From Capilliphycus robustus (GTDB taxonomy: Bacteria > Cyanobacteriota > Cyanobacteriia > Cyanobacteriales > Microcoleaceae): 64,000 bases of DNA. This document shows, piece after piece, positions 1 through 8,828 of this stretch (within the stretch, counting starts at the first letter, position 1; each line of letters begins with the position of its first letter). Where the stretch lies: positions 1-64,000 of the forward strand of contig NZ_JAYGHR010000069.1 in NCBI RefSeq assembly GCF_034932365.1, in the 5' to 3' direction. The translations under genes were made by a program, and so were the position numbers. The notes beneath the pieces were generated by a model, which made no database searches, was not told the origin of the DNA, and saw nothing but the letters and a program-made list of their open reading frames with translations.

Positions 1-872
1 GTAACGCTAGCAACATTAGAACTATCTTCCCCATCGTTGGCGCTATAACTGAAGCTGTCGTTTCCGCTAAATCCGGCATTGGGGCTGTAAGTGAATGAAC
101 CATCCTCATTCAATTCTACGGTGCCATTGTTGGGTTGAGTGACTAAGCTTGCTGTTAAGGCATCCCCGTCTGCATCCGTATCCCCATTAAGAACCCCTAA
201 ATCAGCATTGACAACAAGCGGGGATTGAAAACCTGTGCTGTAGCTGTCATTATCGGCGAGGGGGGCTGTATTGGGAAGCTCGATATTTTGGGCTAATGTA
301 ATCACCCGCAGAGGGTCAACAGCAGATTGACTGGTAAAGGTAACTTCTAAGATGTTGTTATTCTCTCCCAAGATTCTGACGATATCTTGACTATCTCCAA
401 ACTCTGGCCCTTCGAGAGTATTTCCTTCTTGTATTACCCTAGCCCGATAACCAACCAGTTCGTCATTACCGTTGAGAGTTTCTAAGGTTTCCGCATTACC
501 AAACAACTCATCATCAGCTATGAAGCCAATAATTTCACCGTCAAAAGTGAAAGTGGCTGTCAATGTTCTCCGTGTTAGTTGCTCTTCTCCTGGTAGTTTG
601 TCATTTTTAAAATAAATGAAATGACTGTCAACAGCAGTACCCGCCTCAATTGTTCCTAAGTTATTGAGATCCTCCCAATCTTGGGGGTTACTAATTTTAA
701 TATCTTCTGAGAGGGTGACATTTTGAGCTTCATTAAAGAATAGTAAGCTATCGGCTGATGCAGTAGCCCACCAGTTTGAATATTGAAAGGCTTTGTTGCC
801 TGTCGCATCATCTAACCAAAAATCACTAATATCAATCTCTTGTGCTTGCCCAGTAAAACTAAGAATTGCCAT
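1..872 (-). CDS. Large repeat adhesin-like protein, N-terminal part (cut by window edge)
   Basis: The frame is open from an ATG at 872 to the window edge, about 290 codons, so the C-terminus lies outside. The first ~190 residues (starting MAILSFTGQAQEIDISDFW) are a domain I do not recognise. From about residue 205 comes a linker NTAPLADNDSY and a bacterial Ig/cadherin-like repeat (GDTDADGDALTASLV, FTYSPNAGFSGNDSFSYS) of the tandem-95/Big_9 kind, normally present in many copies in secreted adhesins. No classical signal peptide is visible, which fits type I secretion as for RTX-type proteins; that is inference. The function is probably surface or extracellular; ligand unknown. Confidence 0.7.
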   Translation of the reverse strand, partial: MAILSFTGQAQEIDISDFWLDDATGNKAFQYSNWWATASADSLLFFNEAQNVTLSEDIKISNPQDWEDLNNLGTIEAGTAVDSHFIYFKNDKLPGEEQLTRRTLTATFTFDGEIIGFIADDELFGNAETLETLNGNDELVGYRARVIQEGNTLEGPEFGDSQDIVRILGENNNILEVTFTSQSAVDPLRVITLAQNIELPNTAPLADNDSYSTGFQSPLVVNADLGVLNGDTDADGDALTASLVTQPNNGTVELNEDGSFTYSPNAGFSGNDSFSYSANDGEDSSNVASV

Positions 873-1618
873 GATCTTAATTCCTCGAATTTTACAAGTA
901 GGTTTCCAGAGTTAAACTATCAACTTTCATCGATGAATTAAGGTGAAACTTTTATATCCTATGTCCAAAAAACGCTCAATTCAGCTATTGCAAGCCCTAT
1001 ATTTAATGAAAAAATCTCATTGACATCAACTCAATTTTTGAGTGATAGTATCGTTGAGCATTGAGTTCTATTCTTTTATTTCCCGCATAACACCATAGAC
1101 ATTACTGACTTGCAACTGTTTTTCACCCTCGTTTATCAATAGAAAGCAATAGAAATTATGAGCGTTTACTTAAGCAACACTCAACCCTAGTGCTGAACTA
1201 ATAAAAGATGTTGAACCTTTTGGCCAGTCAGTGACTCTTTCACAGTAACATTCGCCTTCCGTAAAAATACAGGTGATTATGTAAAGTATTCGTTGCAACT
1301 TTGTAATATTTCTGTAAAGTTCAGGATATCCAGCCCACAAAATACGCTTCTAATCTCAGGGATCTCAGGGATCTCAACCCTTGAATGTGTTCTAAAGTTC
1401 TCTCGAGCAACTAACGCGCATCTCAAATTACCCATTTTCTTCTGCCCTCCGCCCCGATCCAAGCGACCTTTCGGATCAATATTGTCGGTAAAATTCAAAC
1501 GCGACAACTTATAGTAATAGTTTTCCCGCAACTTGTGAGCGCATCAGGCATCACACCTTGATTCTGCATTTCCTCGTAAACTGGATCTAAAGTCAGAATC
1601 TATGATTGAAACTTATCC
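873..1618. other. Intergenic region, 746 bp, no convincing gene
   Basis: Short overlapping reading frames on both strands show no recognisable protein. The region must hold the promoters of the divergent adhesin and amidohydrolase genes, but no clear -35/-10 pair stands out. A 9-bp tandem repeat (ATCTCAGGG twice plus a degenerate third copy) lies at 1353-1379. On the minus strand at about 1600-1450, peptide-like text (LDPVYEEMQNQGVMPDAL) followed by a frame change might be a decayed gene end; too weak to call. Confidence 0.4.
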
Positions 1619-2830
1619 ATGCTCAATCAAATTAAAGCATTAGCGACTGATCTCGCCCCTCGTTTAATTGAAATTCGTCGCCATATTCACTCCCATCCCG
1701 AACTGAGTGGTCAAGAATACCAAACCGCCGCCTATGTTGCAGGGGTATTATCCTCCTGTGGGCTTCATGTCACCGAAGCCGTCGGGAAAACAGGAGTCGT
1801 CGGTGAATTGAAGGGAAAAAGCAATACTCCTCAATGGCTCGCCATTCGTACCGATATGGATGCTTTACCCATTAAAGAACTCACAGAGTTAGACTATGCC
1901 TCCCATCAGCCCGGAATTATGCACGCCTGTGGCCATGATGTACATACGACCATTGGGGTAGGAACGGCAATGGTATTATCGCAGCTAAACGAGGCTTTAG
2001 CGGGTCATATCCGCTTTCTGTTTCAACCGGCTGAAGAAATCGCCCAAGGCGCTCATTGGATGGTTGCTGATAACGTCATGCAGGATGTGGTGGCTATTTT
2101 AGGAGTACACGTCTTTCCGAGTATTCCCGCCGGATGTGTGGGGATTCGTCAAGGGGCATTGACAGCAGCAGCCGATGATTTAGAATTAATCATTATTGGA
2201 GAATCGGGTCATGGTGCGCGTCCTCACGAAGCGAAAGATGCGATTTGGATTGCGGCTCAGGTGATTACCACGCTACAACAAGCGATCAGTCGCACCCATA
2301 ACCCTTTAAGACCTGTGGTATTAACGATTGGTCAAATTGTTGGTGGACGGGCGCCGAATGTGATCGCCGATCAGGTTAAACTATTAGGAACGGTGCGATC
2401 GCTTCATCCTGAGACTCACGAAAACTTACCTGCTTGGATCGAAAAAATTGTTGCAGGGGTTTGTCAGATGTACGGGGCGCGTTATGAGATGAATTATCGT
2501 CGGGGTGTTCCTTCAGTACAAAATGATCCAAAAATTACCCAGTTAGTGGCAGAATCAGTGGCGGAAGCTTGGGGCAAAGATAGCATTATTATGTTAGCTG
2601 AACCGTCTTTAGGTGCGGAAGATTTTTCAGTTTATTTGAATCATGTACCGGGAATGATGTTTCGTTTGGGAGTCGGACACAAAAATCAGCCGAATTATCC
2701 CTTGCATCATCCGAAGTTTGAAATTGATGAATCTGCGATTATTACAGGCGTTGTGACTCTGGCTTATTCAGCTTATCAATATTGGCAAAAGATCGGGAAT
2801 AGGGAACAGGTTACAGGTTACAGTATTTGA
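1619..2830 (+). CDS. M20D-family amidohydrolase (N-acyl amino acid / hippurate hydrolase-like)
   Basis: A 403-residue protein of normal length for the M20D family, cytoplasmic, predicted to hydrolyse amide bonds of N-acylated amino acids or similar substrates with a two-metal centre. Metal-binding motifs are clear: HACGHD at 102-107, RTDMDALP at 77-84, the catalytic/metal glutamates in PAEE at 137-140, GVHVFP near 165, and GAEDFS plus HHPKFEID towards the C-terminus. The dimerisation lid lies between about 180 and 295. The ATG at 1619 is the only sensible start. It stands alone, convergent with the DUF4335 gene. The exact substrate (acetyl-amino acid, IAA-amino acid, hippurate) cannot be told from sequence. 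Confidence 0.9.
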   Translation: MLNQIKALATDLAPRLIEIRRHIHSHPELSGQEYQTAAYVAGVLSSCGLHVTEAVGKTGVVGELKGKSNTPQWLAIRTDMDALPIKELTELDYASHQPGIMHACGHDVHTTIGVGTAMVLSQLNEALAGHIRFLFQPAEEIAQGAHWMVADNVMQDVVAILGVHVFPSIPAGCVGIRQGALTAAADDLELIIIGESGHGARPHEAKDAIWIAAQVITTLQQAISRTHNPLRPVVLTIGQIVGGRAPNVIADQVKLLGTVRSLHPETHENLPAWIEKIVAGVCQMYGARYEMNYRRGVPSVQNDPKITQLVAESVAEAWGKDSIIMLAEPSLGAEDFSVYLNHVPGMMFRLGVGHKNQPNYPLHHPKFEIDESAIITGVVTLAYSAYQYWQKIGNREQVTGYSI

Positions 2831-2831
2831 T

Positions 2832-2990
2832 TTGTGTAGGGGCGGGTTCATTACAGTTTACAGTTATCAGTTATGCAGTTATCAGTTATTAGTTATTAGT
2901 TATCACTGGTTACTGTTCACTGGTCACTGGTCACTGTAAACTGGTCACTGTAAACTGTTCACTGTTTACTGTTCACTGTTGACTGTAACA
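2832..2990. repeat. Dispersed low-complexity repeat cluster (CAGTTATCAGTTA / GGTCACTGTAAACTG type)
   Basis: Iterated 7-9 bp words (cagttatcagtta, ttagttatta, ctggtcactg, gtaaactgttcactg) fill this gap. The flank at 2835-2856 (tgtaggggcgggttcattac...) is the exact reverse complement of 8793-8814, so the same repeat family sits in at least two gaps; related words occur near 38612-38650 and 41965-42015. The cluster runs into the last codons of the DUF4335 gene. Such repeats are common between genes in filamentous cyanobacteria; no function is known to me. Confidence 0.75.
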
Positions 2991-4501
2991 GGTGGAGGCG
3001 GCGAATTATTAAAAGATTCAAGAAACACACTCACCCGACCATTAGGTTCTAAAATCACCCGAATTTTCGGTCGTCTTCCGTCTGCTGTTGCGGAAACAAA
3101 CGGTTCACCCACATTCGGTAATTCAAGCTGAGGTAAGCGATTAACGGCGGGTTGACCAACAGGTGTAATACTGGCAATTGTACCATCAGCATTCAGTTGT
3201 AAACTGTACTGAAGTGCTTTTCTTAAATTTTTAGGCGGATACCAATTTTCTTGAAAATAGGTTCTGACTTCATTAACTTGGGGAATTTGATCAAATAAAG
3301 TTGTGTCTTCTTGACGAGTTGCCGCTATCGTTTGGGGACGTTTTTCTAACTGTGCTAAATAACCTTCTTCGGAAGTTTGATCTTCTGGAACTTCCGGATC
3401 AACAATTTCCGGATTAACTGTTGAATAATCTGGCATTTCTTCCTCTGGAAAAACCGTAATAATTTCCGGGGGTGTAGTATCTTGCAGGGGTGGAAGTTGA
3501 ATCACAGGTGGAACTTGGGGGACTGTCGGACTAAATACAATCGGTGGCGGGGTTGTCGGCGGTGGGGCGGGTGGAAGGGGTGGCGGACTAACGGGTACTG
3601 GAGGGGAAACAGGCGGGTTAACTGCCTGCGGAGGGGGACTTGCAGGCTGAGGTTCTGGGAGGATAATCATCATTCCCTCCTGCTGAGAAACATTGGGGAT
3701 GGGTTGAGGGGGAGGTGGACTGACCGGGGCAGGAAATAAGGGCGGTGGAACCGCAAGCGGCACTGTATCGACTCCGGGTAAATTGGGTACGACGGGGGCA
3801 GGGGAAGCCGGAGGAGGGGGCGTGGGTGCAGGCCAAACCGGAAGCGCCGGAGGGGTGAGGTTAGGCGGTGGAATGGCAGGGGTTTCAGTGTCTTCTTGAG
3901 AAGCGGTGAGGGTTTCTTGAGATAACTGTCGGTAAAAATTGATTAACTCAATCATCCCCGTCAAAGTTCCAATACTGACGAAAATCATCAGCAAAGTACG
4001 CAACCAAATTAACGGTTTAAACCGAATTGAAAAACGGCGATCGCGAACCTCTGACACTGTATTGGTACATTCCTCTAATGCACTCACCAAGTCGAACAAT
4101 TGCAACGCACTCAGATGAACAAAAGGGCCTGTATTTTGAGTGGAGAGCGAACCCAAGAATAGATCATGGTAAAGTAATCCATCGGGCTTTAGATAAATAT
4201 CAGTAGGATTGGAGTGAGGAGGTTTGGAGTTATTTGAACTATCTTGAGGGACAATACTCAGCAACGCTGAACTGTTAAGAAAGTTTTGAACGTAGGTGAT
4301 TACCACTTCAGAAAGACGATCAAGCTGAGTGCGATCGCCTTCGACTGTGACATATTCTTCTTCAGGTAAACGTGGATCATCGAAGCTTAATTTAAACTTA
4401 AAAGGTTCAGAAACCGTCTGATTTGTTAAGCGATTAAATCGGGGTTTTTCAGTCGTTAATTCTAGAGTACAGGTGGGTGGAGTATATTTTTGATTCGTCA
4501 T
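2966..4501 (-). CDS. DUF4335 domain protein with proline-rich linker
   Basis: A 511-residue cyanobacterial protein. Residues 1 to about 165 form the conserved DUF4335 N-terminal domain (TCTLELTTE..., TVEGDRTQLDRL). A single membrane segment follows (LRTLLMIFVSIGTLTGMIEL, ~168-190), then a long Pro-rich, low-complexity linker (~205-355) with PPP runs, and a C-terminal region of ~120 residues. It lies 27 bp downstream of the DUF3038 gene, the usual partner order, so the two are probably one operon. The last residues TVNSEQ are encoded by an intergenic repeat, so the natural stop may have been lost. Function unknown; envelope-spanning architecture is inferred. Confidence 0.8.
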   Translation of the reverse strand: MTNQKYTPPTCTLELTTEKPRFNRLTNQTVSEPFKFKLSFDDPRLPEEEYVTVEGDRTQLDRLSEVVITYVQNFLNSSALLSIVPQDSSNNSKPPHSNPTDIYLKPDGLLYHDLFLGSLSTQNTGPFVHLSALQLFDLVSALEECTNTVSEVRDRRFSIRFKPLIWLRTLLMIFVSIGTLTGMIELINFYRQLSQETLTASQEDTETPAIPPPNLTPPALPVWPAPTPPPPASPAPVVPNLPGVDTVPLAVPPPLFPAPVSPPPPQPIPNVSQQEGMMIILPEPQPASPPPQAVNPPVSPPVPVSPPPLPPAPPPTTPPPIVFSPTVPQVPPVIQLPPLQDTTPPEIITVFPEEEMPDYSTVNPEIVDPEVPEDQTSEEGYLAQLEKRPQTIAATRQEDTTLFDQIPQVNEVRTYFQENWYPPKNLRKALQYSLQLNADGTIASITPVGQPAVNRLPQLELPNVGEPFVSATADGRRPKIRVILEPNGRVSVFLESFNNSPPPPVTVNSEQ

Positions 4502-4528
4502 TTCTAGAGGGTGTTAATCAGGGGTAAT

Positions 4529-5089
4529 TTATCGATTTTGATTGAGTAAAACGAGCCAAAAGCGTTGCGGACTGTTGGAATTGCTGTAAAATAGTAGCTC
4601 GATTAAAAGTTTGATAGCCAAGGGATTGAGGGCGTCAGATGGAGCAGAAGCTGTGGGATCAATTTGCTCTTGATACATTTGATTAAAGGCATCTAAATAG
4701 TCCCGAATTAAAGCCACTTGACGCAGATCATGTTCAGATTGAGTATATTGTTCTAAAAGTGAAATTGCCCGTCGAATCAGAGCTTGATTTTGTTTAGCCA
4801 GATAACAAATAATTAAAACAAGTGATCGCGCTTCATCAACGGTTAAGAGTTTTTCTTGTTCTGAATTCTCAGTTTGGGTGAGCCGATCCGCAATAATAGA
4901 TTGTAAATTAAGTTGATGGGCAACTTCGACTAATGTTTCCGAACCCACTCCAGTTAAGCCTACTAACGCCAGCATGACTAATTCTAGTCGATGGGTAATT
5001 CGATCTAACTGGGTCGGTTCTGGCTCTCGTTCTAAGTTTAACGCCTGCCAATTCAAACCGTGATCATCAGCCATAGCCAATGCTTGCAT
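4529..5089 (-). CDS. DUF3038 family protein
   Basis: A 186-residue, mostly helical soluble protein (LELVMLALVGLTGVGSE at ~36-52, LVLIICYLAKQNQALIRRAI around 90-108) matching the cyanobacterial DUF3038 family, which is usually found directly before a DUF4335 gene as here. The ATG at 5089 gives MQALAMADD; a second ATG six codons later is an alternative start. No catalytic motif is visible and the function is unknown; co-transcription with the membrane-anchored DUF4335 protein suggests a shared role. Confidence 0.75.
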   Translation of the reverse strand: MQALAMADDHGLNWQALNLEREPEPTQLDRITHRLELVMLALVGLTGVGSETLVEVAHQLNLQSIIADRLTQTENSEQEKLLTVDEARSLVLIICYLAKQNQALIRRAISLLEQYTQSEHDLRQVALIRDYLDAFNQMYQEQIDPTASAPSDALNPLAIKLLIELLFYSNSNSPQRFWLVLLNQNR

Positions 5090-5330
5090 AGTCCCCGGGA
5101 TTGATGTTACTCTGCCTTATTATAGGGATTTTCATCAATAATTTTTGGGCTTGGGGTTTCCGGTTGTTTATTTTGAAAGGGACACCCGCTTCAGACTGAA
5201 TCAATAGCGATCGCAACTTCTAGGCTCTTGGGAAATCCTATCCGATCAAGTTCCAAGTCCCGCTTGAAAATCTCTACTTTTGCTAAAAATGGTAATTCGT
5301 TATACCTAAAACCAGGCCAACTGAGAGGGA

Positions 5331-5377
5331 AAACAGGCCCACTGAATCCCAGTCCTCAAGGCCCACTGGGGCTGTTT
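5331..5377 (+). promoter_or_regulatory. Nested hairpin in the porin leader
   Basis: In the 417-bp gap before the porin gene, AAACAG (5331-5336) pairs with CTGTTT (5372-5377), and inside it CCCAGT (5348-5353) pairs with ACTGGG (5365-5370). If the porin transcript starts upstream this would be a 5' UTR structure about 130 nt before the start codon; it could instead be a simple terminator, though the T-run is poor. The rest of the gap holds no gene I can support. Confidence 0.35.
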
Positions 5378-5506
5378 CATTATCTGTTTAATATTTTTAG
5401 TAACGCTGCTTTCCTCCAGAAGAAAAGACGAGTAAAATGACGGTGGAAATTCAGAAGTTCTCACGAGAACGACTGATCAAACGTAACAGTAGTGTGAGGA
5501 GAGAGT

Positions 5507-7324
5507 ATGTCACAACGAACCTTGAAAGCATGGCTACTCAGTCCTGCTATTTTAGGAGCTAGCTTAATTGCCTCTTCGGCGGCGATCGCAGAAGTTAATA
5601 TTGAGAGTTCCCCGCAGGTGGAAACTCAAGTCAATAACCCAGCTTATCAGTCTGAACCCTTAGCCCAAGTTCCGGTTAATCCCCATAGTGGTCAAATTGG
5701 CCCGCAGTCAAATTTTTCTCAAGTACAAGTCTCTGACTTAGACTCCGGGGAAAATACAGACAATTCCGTGAACCCCCAAACCTCCGACCAACTCAATCAA
5801 TATTTTCAGGAGGGTCGGCGGTCTAATTCCCAGAAGAAACAGCAAGTTACCTCTGTTTCCCAACTCTCAGACGTTCAACCCACTGACTGGGCGTTTCAGG
5901 CGTTACAATCTCTCGTTGAACGCTATGGCTGTATTGCGGGATATCCAGATGGTACCTATAAAGGAAATCGGGCTTTAACTCGTTTTGAATTCGCCGCCGG
6001 GGTTAACGCTTGTTTAGAACGCATTAACGAACTGATTGGTGCGTCTACCGCCGACTTGGTGACGCGAGAAGATCTCGCTAAACTGCAACGGTTGATGGAA
6101 GAATTCGCGGCGGAACTCGCGGCTTTGCGCGGACGAGTCACGGTTCTCGAAGCTAGGGCTGCTGAACTCGAAGCCAATCAATTCTCTACCACGACTAAAC
6201 TTAACGGGGAAGTAATCTTCTTTATCGGGGATACTTTTGGCGATCGCGCGGAATATACCGTCGCAGGAGGGCCAAACGTTGATGAAGAGGAAGACCCCAC
6301 TCAAAGCTATTTCGGTTATCGGGCGCGTTTAAACTTCGATACCAGCTTTACCGGAAAAGATAGACTGCGAACCCGTTTGCAAGCCCGAGACATTCCGAGA
6401 CTCAGCCGTGAGAACCTGACTAACACCTTGATGAGTCGTCTCGGTACCGATGGTGGTAGCGAAACGATCACGATGGATGACCTGTATTACCGTTTTCCGA
6501 TTATGAACGGTAAAGCTCAGGTTTATTTTGGGGCGAAGGGGATGAACCTTGATGACGTTCAAGACCCGATTAGTCCTTTTGAGAGTACAGGAAAAGGAGC
6601 GTCTTCTCGATTTGGTCGTTACAACCCGAATACATTCCGGGGGCCTGAAGGAACCGGAGCGGCGCTTCATTATACATTCAATGACAGACTTAAAGTTCTT
6701 CTGGGCTACTTAGCCGATGACGGAGATGCACCCAACCCCGAAGAAGGACGAGGTATATTTAATGGTGGCCACTCTGCATTTCTTCAATTGGTTTATGAAC
6801 CCACTGATGAGCTAGTGGTGAGTTTGGCTTATAACCGTCGCTACTTCCGAGAAGATGATGTGAATGTCAGTGGTGGAACCGGAAGTTTCTTGGCGAACCG
6901 TCCGTTTGGGAATACGGCGACTACCACAGATAACCTCGGTTTCCAAACCAACTGGCGTATTGCTCCCTTCTTCGAGGTGGGTGGCTGGTTTGGTGCGACT
7001 TGGGCTGATGATAAGGGTGGTGGCTCAGGTGATGACCTCGATGCGACTGTTCTTAACTTTGCGGTGACGTTGGCGTTTCCTGATTTGCTGAAAGAAGGCG
7101 ATTTAGGCGGTATTATCGTCGGGATGCAACCGAAAGTGGTTTATCACACGCTTGATCGTTTGGAAGAAGAAAAAACGGGAATTCACATTGAAGCCCTCTA
7201 TCGCTTCCAGTTTAATGAATACATTTCTTTGATTCCGGCTGTTTTCATTATTACTGACCCCGAACATACGGATGAAAATGATACGGTTGTTGTGACGACT
7301 CTACGGACAACATTCCGTTTCTAA
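5507..7324 (+). CDS. SLH-domain OprB-type outer membrane porin
   Basis: A 605-residue cyanobacterial major-porin family protein. The ATG at 5507 follows a good ribosome site (GAGGAGAG). Residues 1-28 form a Sec signal peptide ending near AIAEV. A low-complexity stretch is followed by one SLH domain (~118-180, DVQPTDWAFQALQSLVERYG, GYPDGTYKGNRALTRFEFA), which binds pyruvylated cell-wall polymer in the periplasm, then a short coiled coil (~185-225, LRGRVTVLEARAAELEANQ) and a ~375-residue OprB beta barrel ending in the typical terminal Phe (TTFRF). The role is diffusion of ions and small solutes across the outer membrane. It is a single-gene unit with its own terminator. Confidence 0.93.
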   Translation: MSQRTLKAWLLSPAILGASLIASSAAIAEVNIESSPQVETQVNNPAYQSEPLAQVPVNPHSGQIGPQSNFSQVQVSDLDSGENTDNSVNPQTSDQLNQYFQEGRRSNSQKKQQVTSVSQLSDVQPTDWAFQALQSLVERYGCIAGYPDGTYKGNRALTRFEFAAGVNACLERINELIGASTADLVTREDLAKLQRLMEEFAAELAALRGRVTVLEARAAELEANQFSTTTKLNGEVIFFIGDTFGDRAEYTVAGGPNVDEEEDPTQSYFGYRARLNFDTSFTGKDRLRTRLQARDIPRLSRENLTNTLMSRLGTDGGSETITMDDLYYRFPIMNGKAQVYFGAKGMNLDDVQDPISPFESTGKGASSRFGRYNPNTFRGPEGTGAALHYTFNDRLKVLLGYLADDGDAPNPEEGRGIFNGGHSAFLQLVYEPTDELVVSLAYNRRYFREDDVNVSGGTGSFLANRPFGNTATTTDNLGFQTNWRIAPFFEVGGWFGATWADDKGGGSGDDLDATVLNFAVTLAFPDLLKEGDLGGIIVGMQPKVVYHTLDRLEEEKTGIHIEALYRFQFNEYISLIPAVFIITDPEHTDENDTVVVTTLRTTFRF

Positions 7325-7365
7325 AACGGGCAGTTAATTAACAAAATTTAACCTAAAAGAATCTC

Positions 7366-7393
7366 GGTTTCTGAATTCAGAAGCCGTTTTTTA
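7366..7393 (+). terminator. Rho-independent terminator after the porin gene
   Basis: GGTTTCTG (7366-7373), loop AATT, CAGAAGCC (7378-7385), an 8-bp stem with one G-U pair, followed by GTTTTTTATTT. It lies 42 bp after the porin stop. Confidence 0.85.
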
Positions 7394-7401
7394 TTTGAGT
7401 C

Positions 7402-7467
7402 GTAGGGTGCATCAAATTCAAGTCATTTGAACTCAGTAATAGAGGTCAATGGTTTGATGCACCCTAC
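7402..7467. repeat. Inverted-repeat element with GTAGGGTGCATCAAA arms (copy 1)
   Basis: Perfect 15-bp arms GTAGGGTGCATCAAA (7402-7416) and TTTGATGCACCCTAC (7453-7467) enclose a 36-bp loop. A second copy with one base changed in the left arm and an unrelated loop sits at 36079-36143. The shared ends and different interiors suggest a small dispersed palindromic element with no coding capacity. Confidence 0.8.
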
Positions 7468-7473
7468 CTATTT

Positions 7474-8583
7474 TTATTCAGCTAAGAGGCTGATGTTTTC
7501 AGGAGAGATAAAAAGGTTAACAGTTTCACCAACAGCATAGGGTTGAAGGCGATCGCGTTGGAGGTTTTGTTGACGGATAATTAGGGAAATATTGGCTGTT
7601 AACCTGACTCGATAACGGGTATCTGTTCCGAGATAAATCGCTTCTTCTATTTTACCCTGAAAACTGTTATTTTTACTATTATTTTTAGCGTCTTCAGTCG
7701 GAATTATACTAATTTTTTCAGGTCGGATGACAACGGTTAAAACTTGTCCGATAAAGGTTTCTTCCTGAGAAATAACAGAAACCGATAATTGTTCATCAAC
7801 TAATAAATTAATGTGGGGTTTTTGTTGTTGGGTAACTCGTCCGGTTAAACAATTACTTTCCCCAATAAAATCAGCGACAAATCGAGTTTTTGGATACTCA
7901 TAAATTTCGACCGGAGTTCCGACTTGTAAGAGTTTACCCTGGTTCATTACGGCAATTCTATCAGACATGGTTAAGGCTTCTTCTTGGTCGTGAGTCACAT
8001 AAACAAAAGTAATTCCTAACCGTTTTTGCATTTGTTTAAGTTCGAGTTGCATTTCCTTCCGCAACTTCAAATCTAACGCCCCTAACGGTTCATCAAACAG
8101 TAAAACTTTCGGTTGTTTAACTAACGCCCTGGCTAAAGCAACTCGTTGCTGTTGTCCGCCGGAAAGTTGACGGGGATAACGGGTTTGTAAGTCTGTGAGT
8201 TGCACTAATCCTAACACCTCAGAAACCCGTTGACGAATTTCAAGACGAGGTAAATTTTCCATTTCTAGTCCGAAAGCGATATTTTGACTAACGGTTAAAT
8301 GAGGAAATAGGGCATAATTTTGAAAGACAGTATTCACCGGACGATGAAATGGGGGATGATGATTCATGGCTTGTTGATGAATATAAATTTCCCCTGATGT
8401 GGGAATTTCAAATCCGGCTATCATCCGTAATGTTGTTGTTTTTCCACAACCAGAAGGGCCTAAAAGTGAAAAGAATTCCCCTGTTTTAATCTCTAAATTG
8501 AGAGAATCAACCGCTAACATTTCTCGACTGCGATTTCCTTGATAAAATTTAGAGATATTAATTAATTCGACTGCATTCTTCAT
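7474..8583 (-). CDS. potA: Spermidine/putrescine ABC transporter ATP-binding protein
   Basis: ATPase of the polyamine importer. Walker A GPSGCGKTT (~42-50), signature LSGGQ (~140-144), Walker B LLFDEP (~161-166) and H-loop THDQEE are all present, followed by a C-terminal TOBE-like regulatory domain. I chose the ATG at 8583 (MKNAVELINISKFYQG, 369 residues); a longer frame upstream runs into a dispersed repeat and needs a non-ATG start. It is the last gene of a potB-potC-potD-potA series, but a ~245-bp repeat-filled gap separates it from potD, so it may have reduced co-transcription. Confidence 0.9.
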   Translation of the reverse strand: MKNAVELINISKFYQGNRSREMLAVDSLNLEIKTGEFFSLLGPSGCGKTTTLRMIAGFEIPTSGEIYIHQQAMNHHPPFHRPVNTVFQNYALFPHLTVSQNIAFGLEMENLPRLEIRQRVSEVLGLVQLTDLQTRYPRQLSGGQQQRVALARALVKQPKVLLFDEPLGALDLKLRKEMQLELKQMQKRLGITFVYVTHDQEEALTMSDRIAVMNQGKLLQVGTPVEIYEYPKTRFVADFIGESNCLTGRVTQQQKPHINLLVDEQLSVSVISQEETFIGQVLTVVIRPEKISIIPTEDAKNNSKNNSFQGKIEEAIYLGTDTRYRVRLTANISLIIRQQNLQRDRLQPYAVGETVNLFISPENISLLAE

Positions 8584-8614
8584 AGAATAGATTGTTAATT
8601 CTAACTTGAGAGTT

Positions 8615-8814
8615 AGGGCGGGTTTAGCAAGGTTGTTGGTAAGATGAATCAATCTCGGTGAACCCGCCCTCAACAGTGAACAGTAACCTGTTACCAGTGA
8701 TCACTGTAAAAACTGTAAACTGATAACTGTTAACTCTCTTGCGAAGTTGCTCCACGCAGGCGTAACCCCAAGATCGCACTTCGCGCTGTAAACTGTAATG
8801 AACCCGCCCCTACA
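8615..8814. repeat. Repeat-filled gap between potD and potA
   Basis: AGGGCGGGTT (8615-8624) and AACCCGCCCT (8661-8670) form a 56-bp inverted repeat. Then come CAGTGAACAGTAACCTG-type words and, at 8793-8814, the reverse complement of 2835-2856. A related half-copy (GTAGGGGCAGGTTCTG ... AACCCGCCC) occurs in the gap at 32072-32134. Confidence 0.7.
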
Positions 8815-8828
8815 AAAACGGCTAACAA

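Noticed and set aside
1277..1531. Two overlapping ORFs on opposite strands (84 and 73 residues)
   Set aside because: No family resemblance, mutual overlap, tandem-repeat content; at most a decayed remnant.
5228..5440. 70-residue ORF before the porin gene
   Set aside because: Composition not protein-like, spans the nested hairpin, no ribosome site.
8584..8673. Longer N-terminus for potA
   Set aside because: The added 30 residues derive from a dispersed inverted repeat and need a non-ATG start.
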